Part shown: positions 19,006 through 34,000 of the stretch, in pieces
Layout of the letters: the number at the start of each line of letters is the position of its first letter
Position numbering within the stretch: the stretch's first letter is position 1
NCBI RefSeq assembly: GCF_037975245.1
Contig: NC_092572.1
Span: forward strand, 9,878,001 to 9,942,000
DNA: 64,000 nt
Reading direction: 5' to 3'
Origin: Apostichopus japonicus
Taxonomy: Eukaryota; Echinodermata; Holothuroidea; Aspidochirotida; Stichopodidae
Notes under the pieces: generated by a model
What the model saw: the letters and a program-made list of their open reading frames with translations, nothing else
What the model was told of the DNA's origin: nothing
Database searches by the model: none
Translations under genes and position numbers: made by a program

Positions 19006-22000
19006 GTAGGAATATAACTTAATACCTTATGACATTGTTCAACATTAATTTACAAATAATTATGACAAAGGATAAAATTAAATTTATTTGTTCGAGTTTG
19101 GTGTTGCATTGCATTTACTTACAATTTCTACACTTTAATGAATGCTCACGTAAGAATTCAACATGAGCTATAATATTGCAATAGCATATATTAAATGTTG
19201 GAGTAATATATAGGATATAGAACTCTTGTAAGCTGAAGTAAATAGTAAGATAAATGCTATATAAGCACGTGACATAGGTACGTTTAACCATTCCGTAAGA
19301 AACAAACAGTGAAATAGAGGTTGAACACAGCTTAACGTAGCAATGTAGCAGTGGCTAGCAATACGTCCCAGGCTAATATCCATTTTTGTGGTTCCACGAG
19401 GAAGTTACCATTGTTTGTTGTGGATACCTGCTGCAATTAATCATTAGTAGTATTTGTTAAAACCAGTAAAATAGTATATTACTGCAACTGCCGACTGATC
19501 TGACATTCAGATTGATTTTATTAATAGCTATCTGATACTATCTGATATAAGTTTAGTTCATTTCAACATTGGCTTACTCTTCATCTTCTCTTTAATCTCG
19601 TTCGCTGTAAGGACCATTCTGACAATCGTATTACTGCTACTTGGATTAATATCAACCAACGGTAAGTTAAACATATCTATGATAAAGTGTTCAATATTTG
19701 GTGGGTATTCGTTTCATGCTTAGGAGATGACGCAAGAACGAACTAAAATTTCTCTATTTATGATTCAGATTAATTGTGAGTATACAGAACCGAAATCGCA
19801 ACATGTTGACTTTAATACCCACTCATTATGTGCATCTTGTTCTAGTGCATGCATATATTACTAAGGCTCCATCGAGTGGTGTCTTCCTGGAAGGTAGTGA
19901 TGTTACATTGACTTGCGTTGTTGAAGGCAATGACAACGTTGTATGGGAAGATTTCAGTGATGCGACAGAGATTTTCATTGGCAAGGACAAGAACACAGGA
20001 AGGAAGAAGTATGACAACTTTGAGATAAGTTCAGTTGATGGAGATTTCAGTTTAACTGTAAAAGACGTCCAGATATCAGATGAAGGGAACTATGTATGCA
20101 AAGACAGAGACAGACTCGCAAAAGCCACAGTGACAATCGAAGGTAATACATTTCAAAGCTCTACAACCTATTTAAAGCTAAAAAAGCATTAAAGTCCTCA
20201 GTTTCAAGGCAATAAGGAAAACAAAGCTCACTAGACAAAAATCATCGTATTGGAGCATGATCAACCTTTATGTCTCTGTTATTATTTTAGTCATCTGTCA
20301 ATCATATCAAAAATATTATGTTCAACCATATATTCCCACAAAGGTATTAACATATTGAGCTGTTACCATCTGAATCAAGGTAATATTCAATATGAATATA
20401 GATTGCAGTTGGAATTCGAAATTATGATGCCCAGAGAGGATACTGTATTGCAGTAGTTTTAACTTGTGTAACTTTAATGCGTCAAAACTAGGGCCTATCA
20501 TATATGTTAATCTGTCGAATACGTATCTTACATTGACAGTATTACCATACGTGTACCTCTCTGTAAAGCAATCAGAAGCTACACAAGCACCACATACAAG
20601 TACAGAAGTAAACATTACGTGTTCTGCATACAACGCTAGACCTGCTGTGTCTGTGTTCGAGCTAAATGTCGTTGGTAGTGAGAAGACGGTGAATATAACA
20701 AACGATAAATCCAATCAAAACGAAGATGGAAATACCTATAATTCATCAGTTACCGTTCCATACATCATGTCATCGGAAGAAATGTCTGTATCTTGTCGAG
20801 TATTTACCGCTGGACGGTCGCTCAATCTCACTGAAAACTTCAGTAAGTTATTTGTCATGTTAATCAATGGTATATATTTAAGCTGAAAATGGCGTGAGGG
20901 AAAAATGAATAGAATGAAAAATGAAATGAATAGAAAACAGCATCAGAAGGCCTAGGAATGGAGCTCGATGGAAAATCTACCACAAACTATCAATCTGTCA
21001 AGTACTCTTCTATCAATTGACTACAAGAACCTAATGCACAATTCTTTTAAGCCTGTCGTTGATAACATTTTCAATTCACAGGTTACTAGTTTCAATAAAA
21101 TCGATGTAGGCTGGTTTAACTATGGCGTAATTCAAAAGTAAATGGCTTAAAGTTAAAAACAAATTACAAATTGTAAACTTAATTTTAACCTTTAATTCAC
21201 TTTTGATGTAGGACCTTATAAGTACCATATTGGGCCATTCATATTCATTCTGTAAGACAAACTGAAGGATTGTCGCGTCAGTAGTACAACAACGGACATG
21301 AAACTGGTGTCAATGATTAGTTAATAATAGTTCTCCACGAACCTTGTCCTGATCAATGACAAAAAGCTTTAAACTTTAACACAAACAGATATACCGAGAT
21401 GTAACATCACAATCTCTGGTAACGAGGTTAGGTGTTCATGCCAAGCTAATCCACCAGTGACCACGTATTACATGGATGTTAATGGATATAAACATGATGG
21501 GGATGTTTTGTCTCTTGAAGAAGTCGAACCGATGAATATTAGATGTTTTGCTACAAACGAATTAGGAACCGGGCAGTCCGATCTTCTGTTTCCTGACGAC
21601 ATGCATAGTAAGTGTATGTGTTTCAATAGAGGCATGGACCCTATATGGAAAGTATAATGGGCAGTGCTTCTTAATTATTTGTTGAAAAAAGAAAGAAAAT
21701 AAGCTAGGACCAGAAACTCATACTGTTAATCACTTTTCATGATAGTGTCCTAATACCAAAATGTATGTACAACTTGCATTTTGTTTCCTTAATGAGGGTT
21801 TTTGGTCAAAAGGAATAAGTCTAATCATCTCACATGTTTTGCTCTATGCTCCTTATCTAATGGGAAATTATTCAGAAACCGAAACTCATTTTTCAGTAGA
21901 CAGAAAGAAGATGGCCCTAAACAGATGCTTCATTTTTTTTTAAACTAATCGTAAACTTTTGAATTTTTATGATATGGTTTATAAACATTTCTAAATTGTT

Positions 22001-25000
22001 CTCATAAATCTTTATACCAGGACTTTAGGTCAATACTCTGTTATGTGAAGAAACGAAAAACCATCTTTTTCAACTTTTCTCCCTGAAAAAGGTTTCAGTT
22101 TAGTCCCAGTAACAGTGATCGTGTCAGTTGTTATCTTTCTGGTGGTTCTAACAGTTATTTACATCAGATGTCGACCCGGTCCGAGGGAAAAAAAATCAGA
22201 CGGTAATTTTGTATCTTTGTACATATAATCGGATGTAATTATATGAATTCATGGACACAATATTTTATGGAAGGATGAATGGATAGATTGGTAGGTGGGT
22301 GGGTGTTTGAGTGGGTCACTGTCTGCGTGTTGATATTATGCATGCCTGGCTGGATGTAATCATGCAGGTGTGAATGTGGTTTCCTTGATCGATAAGTGAG
22401 CGGCTGGGTACAAGAACATATGTGTGAATGAATGGATTGATAGATGAATGGATGGCTGGTCGATCGGATTGCAACATAAATGGATGGATGTGTTGATGGA
22501 AGAATATATATCCATTTATAATTGAATGATTAAATGTATGGAAGAGATGCATATTTGATATGGTATATAATTAATATTCTATTTTACTGAAAAATTATAT
22601 TTTCTGTCAATGAAATATATCAACAGCAGTACTCGACCTTCATGTGATACGATGGCAACAAATACCTCTGATGTGAATGTCTCTGAATAGAGAGTTTTAC
22701 TTACGTTGCAAAGCAAAACCATATTTTCGTTAATATGAACTAACAAATGGTTCACGAAGTCGAAACATTAATCTTTAGTGCCATCAACAGTGGTCAAGTC
22801 TTTTAATCTGTAGACGAAAGCTGCTAGCTGACGCTACAGTTTTATAATAATCTTGAATGCGTAAATTATCTGGCCTGATAAAACAATGATTTCCAGATTT
22901 TGAGGAAGAAAACATTCCGCGGTTGATACTTTTGCTACAATTGGCTCGCGTGTTCTACACCCGGCTTTGAAAATGAACAACTTTCGTAACTCTAAGTCTG
23001 AAAGCGGACTGCTAATTCGAAAACGCACCGTTCAAATTATTTTGCACAATAATTAACACTACAAATAATTACTTCTTAAACACAAACTACAACTGCTTAA
23101 ATACCCTTAAATCGTTAAGTCGTATGATATGCAATAAAAGCATTTATAATCTACTACTGATCATTCTAACTGGATACCCATCAATTAGTTTCGCATGGAG
23201 TGTAGTTTGTAATTTTGATGTATATATTTTTCAATTTAAACAAATAGTATTGACATTGCTATGATTAACTACATAATGTTACACAGGCCTTAGAAGCATA
23301 CAAAGAAAATTCCTAGTTAGATATATATATTCGTAAGGCCAGCAAGTTCTAACTAATAGTATTACACTACATAAGCCTATATTATACATGTTTGTGACAT
23401 TCATCAATATTACATTGAGGTGAATATTCTTTGTCCCACGAGATAAGTTAATTCTCAAATTAGTTGCATACCTATTAGAGGTTTTCCTTTGAGAATTATG
23501 AAAACAAAATAGGTGAGGCAATTTGTATTGCTGGTGCTTTTCTTAGTTACTTACAATGATATCCACGATATGGTAGGAATGTTGGTTAGACGAAAAAAAT
23601 TGTATTAAATCAACTGTTTAATTGATTTAGAACTTATAAATCCTGTTGGTACCGAAAGTCCTTTCGGTACTGTAGTAGCAGAGCTCGATTCAACTTGGAT
23701 AAATACGTCCAACAACAGGTGTGGTACTTAGATACTCATATTGTAAAAAAAGAAAACACTCTTTGTCTAATTTTCAGATCTAATAAGGTCATGAGAATAA
23801 GTTTGGAAATCTTAACTCAATATTTTCGAGTCACGATAGTACAATGTATGTAACATTTTATGCATCTGATCTAGTAGAATGCATGAATGAAGATATCATT
23901 CATTACACCGAGCTTGTAATAATTACATTAGTATTCATTGCCTTTTTTTTATTAGGAATGTCGTATTCAAAATGTTTCGTTTTGATAGAGATAATATTGA
24001 TGATTTTCTTCCCACAGAAGAGCAACGTCAAGAACATGGTGCTAACAAAGAAGAAAGTGTCAATCTAATCCTTAAGTCGTGAGTAACTTGAAACAGTGCA
24101 GAGCGCAATATTTAGTACAATTTTTTAAATGGCATTTGTTACTTTAACCTATCTCTACATTCGTCCCTTTGTTACTTTTGCATAATATACATTCTTACGT
24201 CTGTTCTTACTATCTAGATGTGATTTGTATAACAGTACTCCACATCAGCTGGAAGTTTTGTTAAACATTGATACTAACCTGTTTGCTTTTTCCTGTTTTC
24301 TTAGAGAACACAAACCACCTGGCAACGAAGGTAATTATAATATAAAGTATATAAAACAACATTTCATCTGCTTCTAGCATATAACTTTGACTAAGATATA
24401 AGAAATGTTGGTATCGTCGCACGTTTCTTTTTGATAGAGATAATATTGATGATTTTCTTCCCACAGAAGAGCAACCTTCAGTACATGGTGCTAAAGAGGA
24501 GGAAAGTGTCAAACAACCCTCTCAGACGTGAGTCACTCGAAACAGTGCAGAGCGCAATATTTAATACAATTTTCGAAATGGCATTTGTTACATTAAAATA
24601 ACTCTACATTCTTGTATTTGTTACTTTTGCATAAGTATACATTCTTATGTGTGTTCTTGCTAACTAAATATGATTTTGATAATAGTTCCACATCAGCTGG
24701 AAGTTTTGTTAGACATTGATACTAACCTGTTTGCGTTTTTCTTCCGTTATATTAGTGAACAAATACCACATGGCAACGAAGGTAATTATAATGTGAAGTA
24801 TATAAAGCAACATTGCATCTGCTTCTAGCAAATAACTTTGACTAAGATATAAGAAATTGTTGCATGGCCGCACGATGAAAAGTAAAATTGTTGATGGACA
24901 TTAATTATTGTACGTAAAACGATGCATAACACAAACTCTTCACAATCCTGTGTGACCACTACATACTTTTTGCACAAATGGATATTAAGAACATTGTGTT

Positions 25001-28000
25001 GCTAAGAGTACGCCTACATTTCTTCTTTTCTTCTATAGAAATGTCCGATAGAAAAAATACAGACGATGAGGAAGCTTCAAGTATTTCCCCTAATCTGGGA
25101 GTACTGGACTGTTCTATCACAATTAACAAAAGTATAATATTCAATCATTCACTTCGAGAAAAACAAATGCATCGTAATTTAACAATGAGAGCACACTTGT
25201 TTCTGCTTGTTATTTCCTTCAGTGACTCGTCATTTCCACAAACGGATCTAACCAGCGACTCCAAAGGTACATATTTATGATTTTACTTCATACCTCACAT
25301 GACCTATGTTAACAAGACAATACCATTAACACTCCACCATACAATAATTACTACGTACTCTAGTACTAGGAACTGTTTTTTTGTTAACAAACTTGATAAT
25401 GGTAAATCCAAAATTGAGCTTGGTTGTCTTGAAAGCATACCAATAGGAACAACAGATTAGACCATGGTATTTCAGTAAAATATCTCATAGTTTCCTCTAC
25501 AACCAAAGACAAAGCTGTCGTCACTCGTAGTTCTTAGAATGCACTTGCCAGTTACACACTTTGCCTAACAATAATTACTCATTCAGGGTTACAGTAACTT
25601 AACACTTTCTGATATTGGAGACGTGAATGTAATAATTGTTTTCAACGTTTTATCATCTCTTGATCTGAAACAATGCTATGTGGACAAACATTTTTTTCAA
25701 ATGAAAACGCTTACATTTTAGTTTCTAAATTTGTCTTTAAATCTGTCTTCAGAGGTAACAATATGGTATGATAGACAAATTCATAAGAAACAAAAATAAA
25801 GTTGGCATTTTAGGCAGTTGTGTTTGATCAAATTACACAAACTTAACTCATTGTCTTCAAGATACATGTATTCATTTGTTGGAGAGTATTGGCTAGGTAC
25901 TCATCTTCAAGAAAACTATCGAGGATATAATATAAATAATTCAACATATATTTCCACCCATAAAGATTTTCAGCCCCCAAAAATACTGTACTTGTGGGGT
26001 TATTTAATTTATTGTTATCACAACATAAGTATGACATATGACATAGAATGAGATAAGAAACAAAACTTATACAAATACTATATTTGTGGGGTTATTACAA
26101 ATATCTTTTCAGAATGAGATGTCACACAATAGCTTATATATGTCTAACTAACAAGAACACGTGGATGACACAGAATCAGTTCCTCAAAATAAAGAAAGCC
26201 TGTCAAATGTAGACGTCTTTCTACGTTATGACAACACCTATAGTACCATAATTAAGTAGTAAAACAAGTTAGTAAAAGCATACGTTTGGAGTTGCCCTGA
26301 CCTAAGCCTTTCATCCCTAAGAAATTAATGATATATTATGACTATTTTCATCAAAACATTGTGTGACATTTAATAAAGCCCGGTCAAAAAATATGGCAAA
26401 TATTGTTTGTTTATTATGTCCATTTAATTTCATAGATCCAGAGAAGTTCATAAGTAAAATTCTATTGCAAGTCAATAAAGACTGGGAAATTTTCGCCGTT
26501 GACACTTTAAACATATCAGAAAGAGTTGTGAAAGAAGCAGTGATGAAAAATAACAACTTAGAAGGTGAGAATTTCATTATTTTGATTAAGAATTGGTATA
26601 GACGCTAACTGGCAAATAATATAAGAAAATTATCTATTAAATTGTTTTGGATTTCACCAGAATTTTTTTATAAAATTAATCGTCCGCATGATTCTAGATT
26701 ATATTCAATTAGATTGTACCTTGCATAGAAATAATTCTTGCCATTGAATTCATCGCAGACCAAATAAACGCAGCTACTAAAAATATGACATCTGATCACA
26801 TCGAGGTATTAGACAAAAATGCAGAATTGTGGAAGAAATTTGGCTTTGAATACGTTAAGGGAGAAAACGGATGCTTCTTACAACACATTACCAACACACA
26901 AGCTGGTAAGTGTATTAGTTAATTTGCTCTTTTGTTGAGAGCAACCATTTAATTTGAGTTTGTGGAAACCTAAGATCTTAGTAACAGGTTATTTTTACTA
27001 GTGTCTGCAATGTCTCTGCAAATTTATTTCTTACCAAACTACTTGTAGTGGGTGGGTAAATATTCCCTTTACCACCGCCCGGCTTCGAAGCCAATTAAAA
27101 GAGTTCATCATGTAACTAGTTTTATTCTAAATCACTCATTTCTTATTGTTTAATTATTACTCTGCATGTAAGTCTGGACGTGTCGTGTAATTATGTATTA
27201 TCATGAGTATGTTATGCAATATTGCTATAATACTCTTCCCATCTCCCTTTTTGAATTGCAAGGGGCTCTACAAACATATTAACTCTGATTTTATTTTGTC
27301 TTTAATATCTAAACATGAAGTGCAACTCGTTAACATCCCGCTTCCTCTCCGCTTTAGACTACATTTATCGTGTTTTTTTATAAACACAATTGGATGTGGT
27401 AGTAGATTTCTGCTACTTTTATAATGTGCAAGTTTTTAACGATATTTGTGCTTTCGTGGTTTATTTTCTTACAAACGCCTTTTTCTAAAGTATTTATTAT
27501 TGATAAATTCAATTTTAAATTTCAAGAAATTTTTCATTTTAGACTTAATGCTAGAAGCATCCCAGGAGAATGCTGTTACGAATATTTCAAGTAGGTTCGT
27601 TTGACTTTTTCTCTTTAGTTGAAATAAGTCTTAAAAGTAAAACATCATACGATGACTGAGAGGAACGAAATAATCCAATCAATATTACATGACATAATGT
27701 AGTCATTGAAACAAGACAGTTCCAATTGAAAAAAAATGTCTACACATTTTTCTACTGCTACTTTTAGTCCCGGAAGTGACGACATATTAGTCTCATGCGG
27801 AATCAGAATTGGTAAAATTGGAATGAAAAATCTTTTGAAAGCATTCGGCGAAAAGTATACTGGAAGTGAGGATGGTGCCACTATCTTGAAAATGTTAGAG
27901 CATACGAATGTGATAAGGAAACCGTATGTCAATCTTTTGCGAAAACTTACAAAGTGCAAAATCTATGGAGCGAGGAAAATACTACTTTTCAAATTCGAAA

Positions 28001-31000
28001 CAGGTTGGTGAATTATGATATTGCAAAGTAACCTACGACATTGTCAAGGTCGCACAAATTTACAACTTGTTTTTAGTTCTAACTTATATTTCTACAAGGT
28101 CACAGTTTTTGAATGTCAATGTGAAGCTTTTGTATGTTAAAAGCAATTAATATGATATGTGTTAATATTATTTGATAAGTGAGAATATATTTCGATTTAA
28201 TATCTCACTTGAAAATAATATCACGGTATCAGCGCTATTGTTTAAGTTTGTAATAAGAAATAAAGGAACTAGTTCGAAACGCATTCCTATGACAGTACAT
28301 AGTTTTACGGGTATTCAAATATCTTAATTCGTAAACATTTACTATATTGTGATCCATAATTTACTATATAATGTAGTTTGCTCTTTGAAGTCATTGTTTC
28401 CTTCCGTAGCTTTGGTTGCCTTTGTAAGAAATTGAGATTAAAGTGGATTGTATGAATGACACGGTAATATGGTTGCAACATCACCATCACAACAATGACA
28501 TGTCCAAGTTACGTTACTACCTTTTCAAATTATGTATTAGATTTACAGCAACTAAAAGCCACCATACGAAACTATGTGAAGAATGACTGGGAAATATTTG
28601 CAATCGAAATTTTAGACATACCAAAAAAACTTGTAGAGGATGCGGTTATAAACTACGACACTTACAAAGGTGAGATGTACTATTTTGTTCTTATTGTATA
28701 TATATATATCGATGTTAATTATTAAATATATACAACCTAATAAGTAAAATGGAAGAATCATCTGAAAGAAGAATTTGTCTTGAATCTGAGTTCCAGTACC
28801 GCAATCATAGATTCTTTAGTGTTAAATCCTCAATATTATCCGGAAATGACAAATATTTCCTACGATTGTTTGTAGATCAAATTGAGGTAGTTATAAGAGA
28901 AATAACAGCGGAGCATATTGGAATGATGGATGACATCAACACGCATAACAAGTTGGAGAAAAAAAGGATACTGTCGGAGTTTAACCTTCAATCTGTTGAG
29001 AAAGATGGTAGATATAACTTCAGAAACCTGGACAGCACACAATCTGGTAAGACTGTTTGATGTGTTTCCCACTATTAAAAGACTTTATTTTTAAGCAATT
29101 ACGAGTTTTTATCTACATATGAGAGTTAGTAAAACCAAAACCGACCAGATCATATAAGATGGCTTTTGAAATGTTTGTATACTCCACTCCAGAAGTGGTT
29201 ACGTGTCAACAACATGCATGTATACATTGTATGTGTGTTTGACCGTACAAGTAAGTCGTTAAGCTCAAGTCATCACCATTCACCTCGCACGAATTGAATT
29301 ACACTGTGAAGGTGGCATTGTGTCCGGTAGACAATTGAGTCCCGTTTGGGTGAGTTTCAAACAAGTGTACACGTAGCTTTGTCGTTGGATTAATATTTAC
29401 AAGTAGCACTAGTATATAATATACTAGGGTCTTACTCTCATACTGCAATTATCGACATTTCTTTGATTTTCAGAGGCTAACTTAGTATCTTATAAACAAT
29501 AATTGCGAACAATATCATGTGTATGTTACTGAACTTATTTAAACTTCAGAAAAGTCGTCAAACGAAGATATCATCTGCAAACAAGATCCACCAACGATCG
29601 AGAGCAGGTCTGTTAACTTTCTCTATTTGTCCTATTATGTGTATTATATGAACTTTACGTTTATGTCTTCATGTGGCCGCAATGTATACGCACTAGCAAT
29701 GTAATAAATGCAAAAGCTAGCACATGTTTCAAAACGACATTTTGTGTTTAATTTTCTATTCTCATTTCTTATTCTATTAACCATCGACTTTGGTAACAAA
29801 AGAGACGATATGTTAAAATTATGCAGAGAAAGAATTGGGAAAGTTGGGATTCGTAGACTTTTGGCAGCATTGACAAAAGGCGATATTGAAACTGAAGATG
29901 AAACCAACGTCTTGGAGAAGCTGCATAAAGATGGAACAATAAAAAAAGACTGTGCAAATTTGCTCTCAAACCTTTCAGACTGCAAACTGTTTCGAGCAAG
30001 AAAGATAGTGATTGCTTATTTAGAAGCAGGTTTGTTATAATTTTTAAATTTAAATGATATGAAGATATGTGATACAAAGTCTCAATAAAATATCTTGAAA
30101 ATTCTAAAATTGCTCATTTTTTTAACATATTGCGTTGATGGGATATGTATTGGTAATACTGATATATTTATAATTATCATAATATCATTATTGGTTCGTT
30201 TTGATTTCAATTTGGTAATCTGACTATTTTTAACATACTGCTCCATAATTGTAGAATTGTACCATTCGTGCTACCAAATAAAGCTATTTTGGTATAACTG
30301 TTGCCATTCGTACCATCAAAAGTTATTGCGAATGTGTTCCTTGACTTGTTTGAAATGCCCGTCTCCGTAAGTATGTACGCGTACATTTGGAATGATGTAA
30401 ATGTAATATAAAATACTGGAAAATTATCAAAGTCCATATTATTAGAGCTGATGCCCTGTAACTAAAGTTAACCACTCCGGATCTGATATATTGGTGCTAA
30501 TACGTTACCTTCGAAACATATGTTAACTCTCACTCATAAAAATGACTATTTCACCACAGACCTTTGGAATTACATCACCGATAGCATCTGTCCACAAATA
30601 TCTTTGGACTGGGAAATTTTTGCAGTCGATGTCCTGAAGTTGCCTCCTAGAAAAGTTGTGGATATAATTGAACACACTAAGGACGAGAATGGTAAATCTC
30701 ACTTGAAAAGCGCTTTGTCGTTATGTTTATTGAAATGTAGCACAATTATATGTATGTCTAGAGTATTAAATCTAAGTTGAGGGGGCACAGAAGTTCATTA
30801 CCAATAGTAAATATGATTTTGATTTGATAGTTTATCACCAAAATAACTGCCCGGTATAATGCATATTTAATGCACTCAACAGCACAATGAATTATTCCAG
30901 TTTGAATGTTTTAAATTGAAACCGCACTGTTTTTACAAACACTCCCTCTTTACTCATCTAAAAAATGTTTTATTCAATGTTTGGCAAATGACGCGATTCT

Positions 31001-34000
31001 TAAAATAATTAATTTTAATAAAACAGAGAGCTAAACTGTAAATTTTTCATTAACCTAAAGGTCTACTAGTAGTTCCTACACTGGGTAGCTTGATGTTCCG
31101 GTACCCGGAATCACCCAAACCTCTGCCTCGCCCCCCCCCCCCCTACCACGACTAAGTACTTTAATACCCTGTTCTCATACAAATAGACTCGCTACCAATA
31201 ATTCATCCAGAAAAACATACCAAACGATCACAAAGGAGTTTGGATTTCTATTTTAAGTTGTTGTAAATCTACGTGGATAGAGCACAGAAGTCCAAGGGCA
31301 GGAAGAATGTGATATTAAACGAAATCTATAGAAATAACTTAAATAACCGCTAAGCACAGTGGATCATCGGTGCTTTTTTTCAACAAATGACAACAAATTT
31401 TTGGTTCTAGGTTTAATGGATTCCCACACATGGCACTTTGTGTTCTAATTGTTGACTTGTTATCAATATCTCCAAGAAATGTCTGAATTAAAAAAGAAAA
31501 GAAAAAAAAAAGCACTTTTACAAGAATCAAACAGAGAACAAACGGGTATTGTTTAATGTTTAAGGAAAAGGGTAACTTACAGTTGATGTAAAGATCACTG
31601 GACCCCGACACCCTTAATATCTTGGCTCTCCGCCCCTGGCCGATTATGTTAATATATGTGTTCTCGCACATAAACTCAATACTCCAATTATTTGTTTGTA
31701 TCAATGTTATTTCGACGACAATGAAACAAATGATTCACACTGTATTCCATTATGAAATTTTGACTATGTATTATATATATGTATATAAAGTAAAGGTTTA
31801 GTGACATAACATTGAGTAATGAACAGTTGAAATAAGCTGTAAAAATTATACAAAAAAAAAAACATTTAAACGGCTGCAACTGAGTCTTAATTTATCATAA
31901 ACAGTTTAAGGATAATGTTTTCTTCATAAATGTTAACTAACAAATTATTCAGTGAGCAAAATGATGCTAGTTTGTTGTATAGCAACTTCCTATTTCGGGA
32001 AATGCGTTCTTGAATTCTCGAAAACCTGCCTTAATTCAAATAGGGAACCATTTCTTATGTAAAAGATCAGACGATATAAATCAATATATTTGATTTTCTG
32101 TTAACTTTTCAGGGCAGGTGCTGAGCATGTTTAGAAAATGGAGGCATGCGTGCGGTCATGAGACGGGAATTTCGAAGCAGTTTCTGCAAGATCTCATCAA
32201 CGCCAGAGAAATCAGCAGTAAAACACTGTCAAAAGACAACAGACCAAACAATTCAAAAGGTACAAAAAAAGACTTAAATTGTATTATCAGCCTGATTCAT
32301 TGTAGAAAATTGTAATCAAGTATGAATTTAACATAAGTTCTGATAAGTAGATACCAGAAAGTAAATTGTCTTGACGCAATGTGTAAGTTTACTTTTGGAA
32401 GTCACAAACTGCCAGTAAGTTAATTTACGTATTTGCTTCGGATAACAGGTTTGAAATATTTAGCTTCTTGAAAACTTGCTTCGCTTAATCAGTTTATTAG
32501 CTACATTAAGCGATGCAATAAATGTGTTATGAAATAATAATTTTCTAGATGCGGGTCTATGGCATTAGCACCTGGCATATGAATTCACAACGGCTTGTAT
32601 TTGTATTAAAATGGGGAGAGGATAAAAGGAACTGATTAGAAGAACTTTTGGGGGAAAATGTTCTTATATATAATATAGGCACATTATTACTATTACTTGA
32701 CTTGCACAAGGAATTTCCTAAAGATTTACGTTTGAAAAAAAAAGTGATAAGTATACACAAAATCGTGTCTAGCAAATCCAACACATCTTTCAGCCGAAAT
32801 ACTAAATTACTCAGGTCACGTTTTACTTGATATACTCAACGGAATAAAATGAATGCCATCAGAAATAATTGCATATTGAATAACGTGTATTGTTTTACAT
32901 ATAACTGTCAGGAAAATATGGGGGCAGCCAATTAGACCTGCAGAGTGCAGAATATTTGTATCTTAATTTATTACTTTTTATGTCTCAGACCTCACTTTGC
33001 ATCAAAGCTATTATCACTTTGAGCATTATAATTTCAGAGACTTTAACATTTTGAATTATTCTCAACATAAACCATAAAATTATCAGTTGTTGTGATACGT
33101 TTCTCATTTTTAATCAGTATGTTTGTTGTTTTATTTTCTTTTATAGGGAAACCCACCAACGGAGGTGATTGCAGGTATTCATTTTCACAATATTTATAAC
33201 TGTGTTTATTCTTTTTATTTGCTGTGATCAAATGTTCCTCGCTATTTAGTTGAACCTAATACAATGTTAAAGGATATATACCTGTATTACATGGGGTTCC
33301 TAAAATTCAATGTATTATAACCGTGTTTTGTTTTTATTGACAGTGAAGAGTTTTCGAAGATGTTAACACATTTAAGCAAGAGAATTGGTGTTTTTGGAAG
33401 AAAACGATTGGAAGAAATCAACTCTAAGGGTGTAAAAGTCAGAATTTTTGGACCACCAGAGGAGTTTCCAGTCAATGAAAGCTTTAACTCTCTAGGACAA
33501 TTGTGCTTTATGTTGTATGAAGCAAACCTATTTACAGCAAGAGATGTAGTCATAACCTACATTGAGAAACGTATGATACTTTTTCATTTTAAATTAAATT
33601 ATCTTGGTTGATGCATTATCAATAATGGAATCTTCTATAGTTTACACTTTTTGCTGTATGGGCAACTTTTAGTGTATTGTTTTCTTAATTAATATCTACA
33701 TTTGCCCCTAAACATGAAGGTGAAGGGAATATAATAACATGGTAAGTCGGCCATATTAAAACTAACTGCATTACCATTCTAATATGTGTGTTATGCTAAG
33801 GATTTAAGAGTAATTCTTGGTAGAAATTCAATCTCGCCATTTGCTCAGATGGATTAAGGTGAATCAGTCATTGTTAAATAGTGTCGACATTATTCCATCA
33901 GGAAAATCTTCTCAACCCCTTAAGAGCCTGGGGTATTTGTCCTCCTAATTTTATGACAATCCACACCAGTGCTCATATCATATTTACATGTGCTACTTCA

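Larger units (their letters stand above)
22203..24017 (+). other. Gene 2 intron after the transmembrane exon
   Basis: Contains a GGAT/GGTG-rich microsatellite at about 22260-22510. Homology to gene 1 fades there. No exon was recognised in the remaining 1.5 kb. A perfect hairpin lies at 23649-23670. Confidence 0.45.
23970..24868 (+). repeat. Tandem duplication of an intron-exon unit (about 450 bp each)
   Basis: The unit runs from TTGATAGAGATAATATTGA through exon A, its intron, exon B and the following intron. It occurs at about 23979-24420 and 24431-24868. Exon A to A' is offset by 449 bases and B to B' by 451. Both copies keep their splice sites. Confidence 0.8.
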
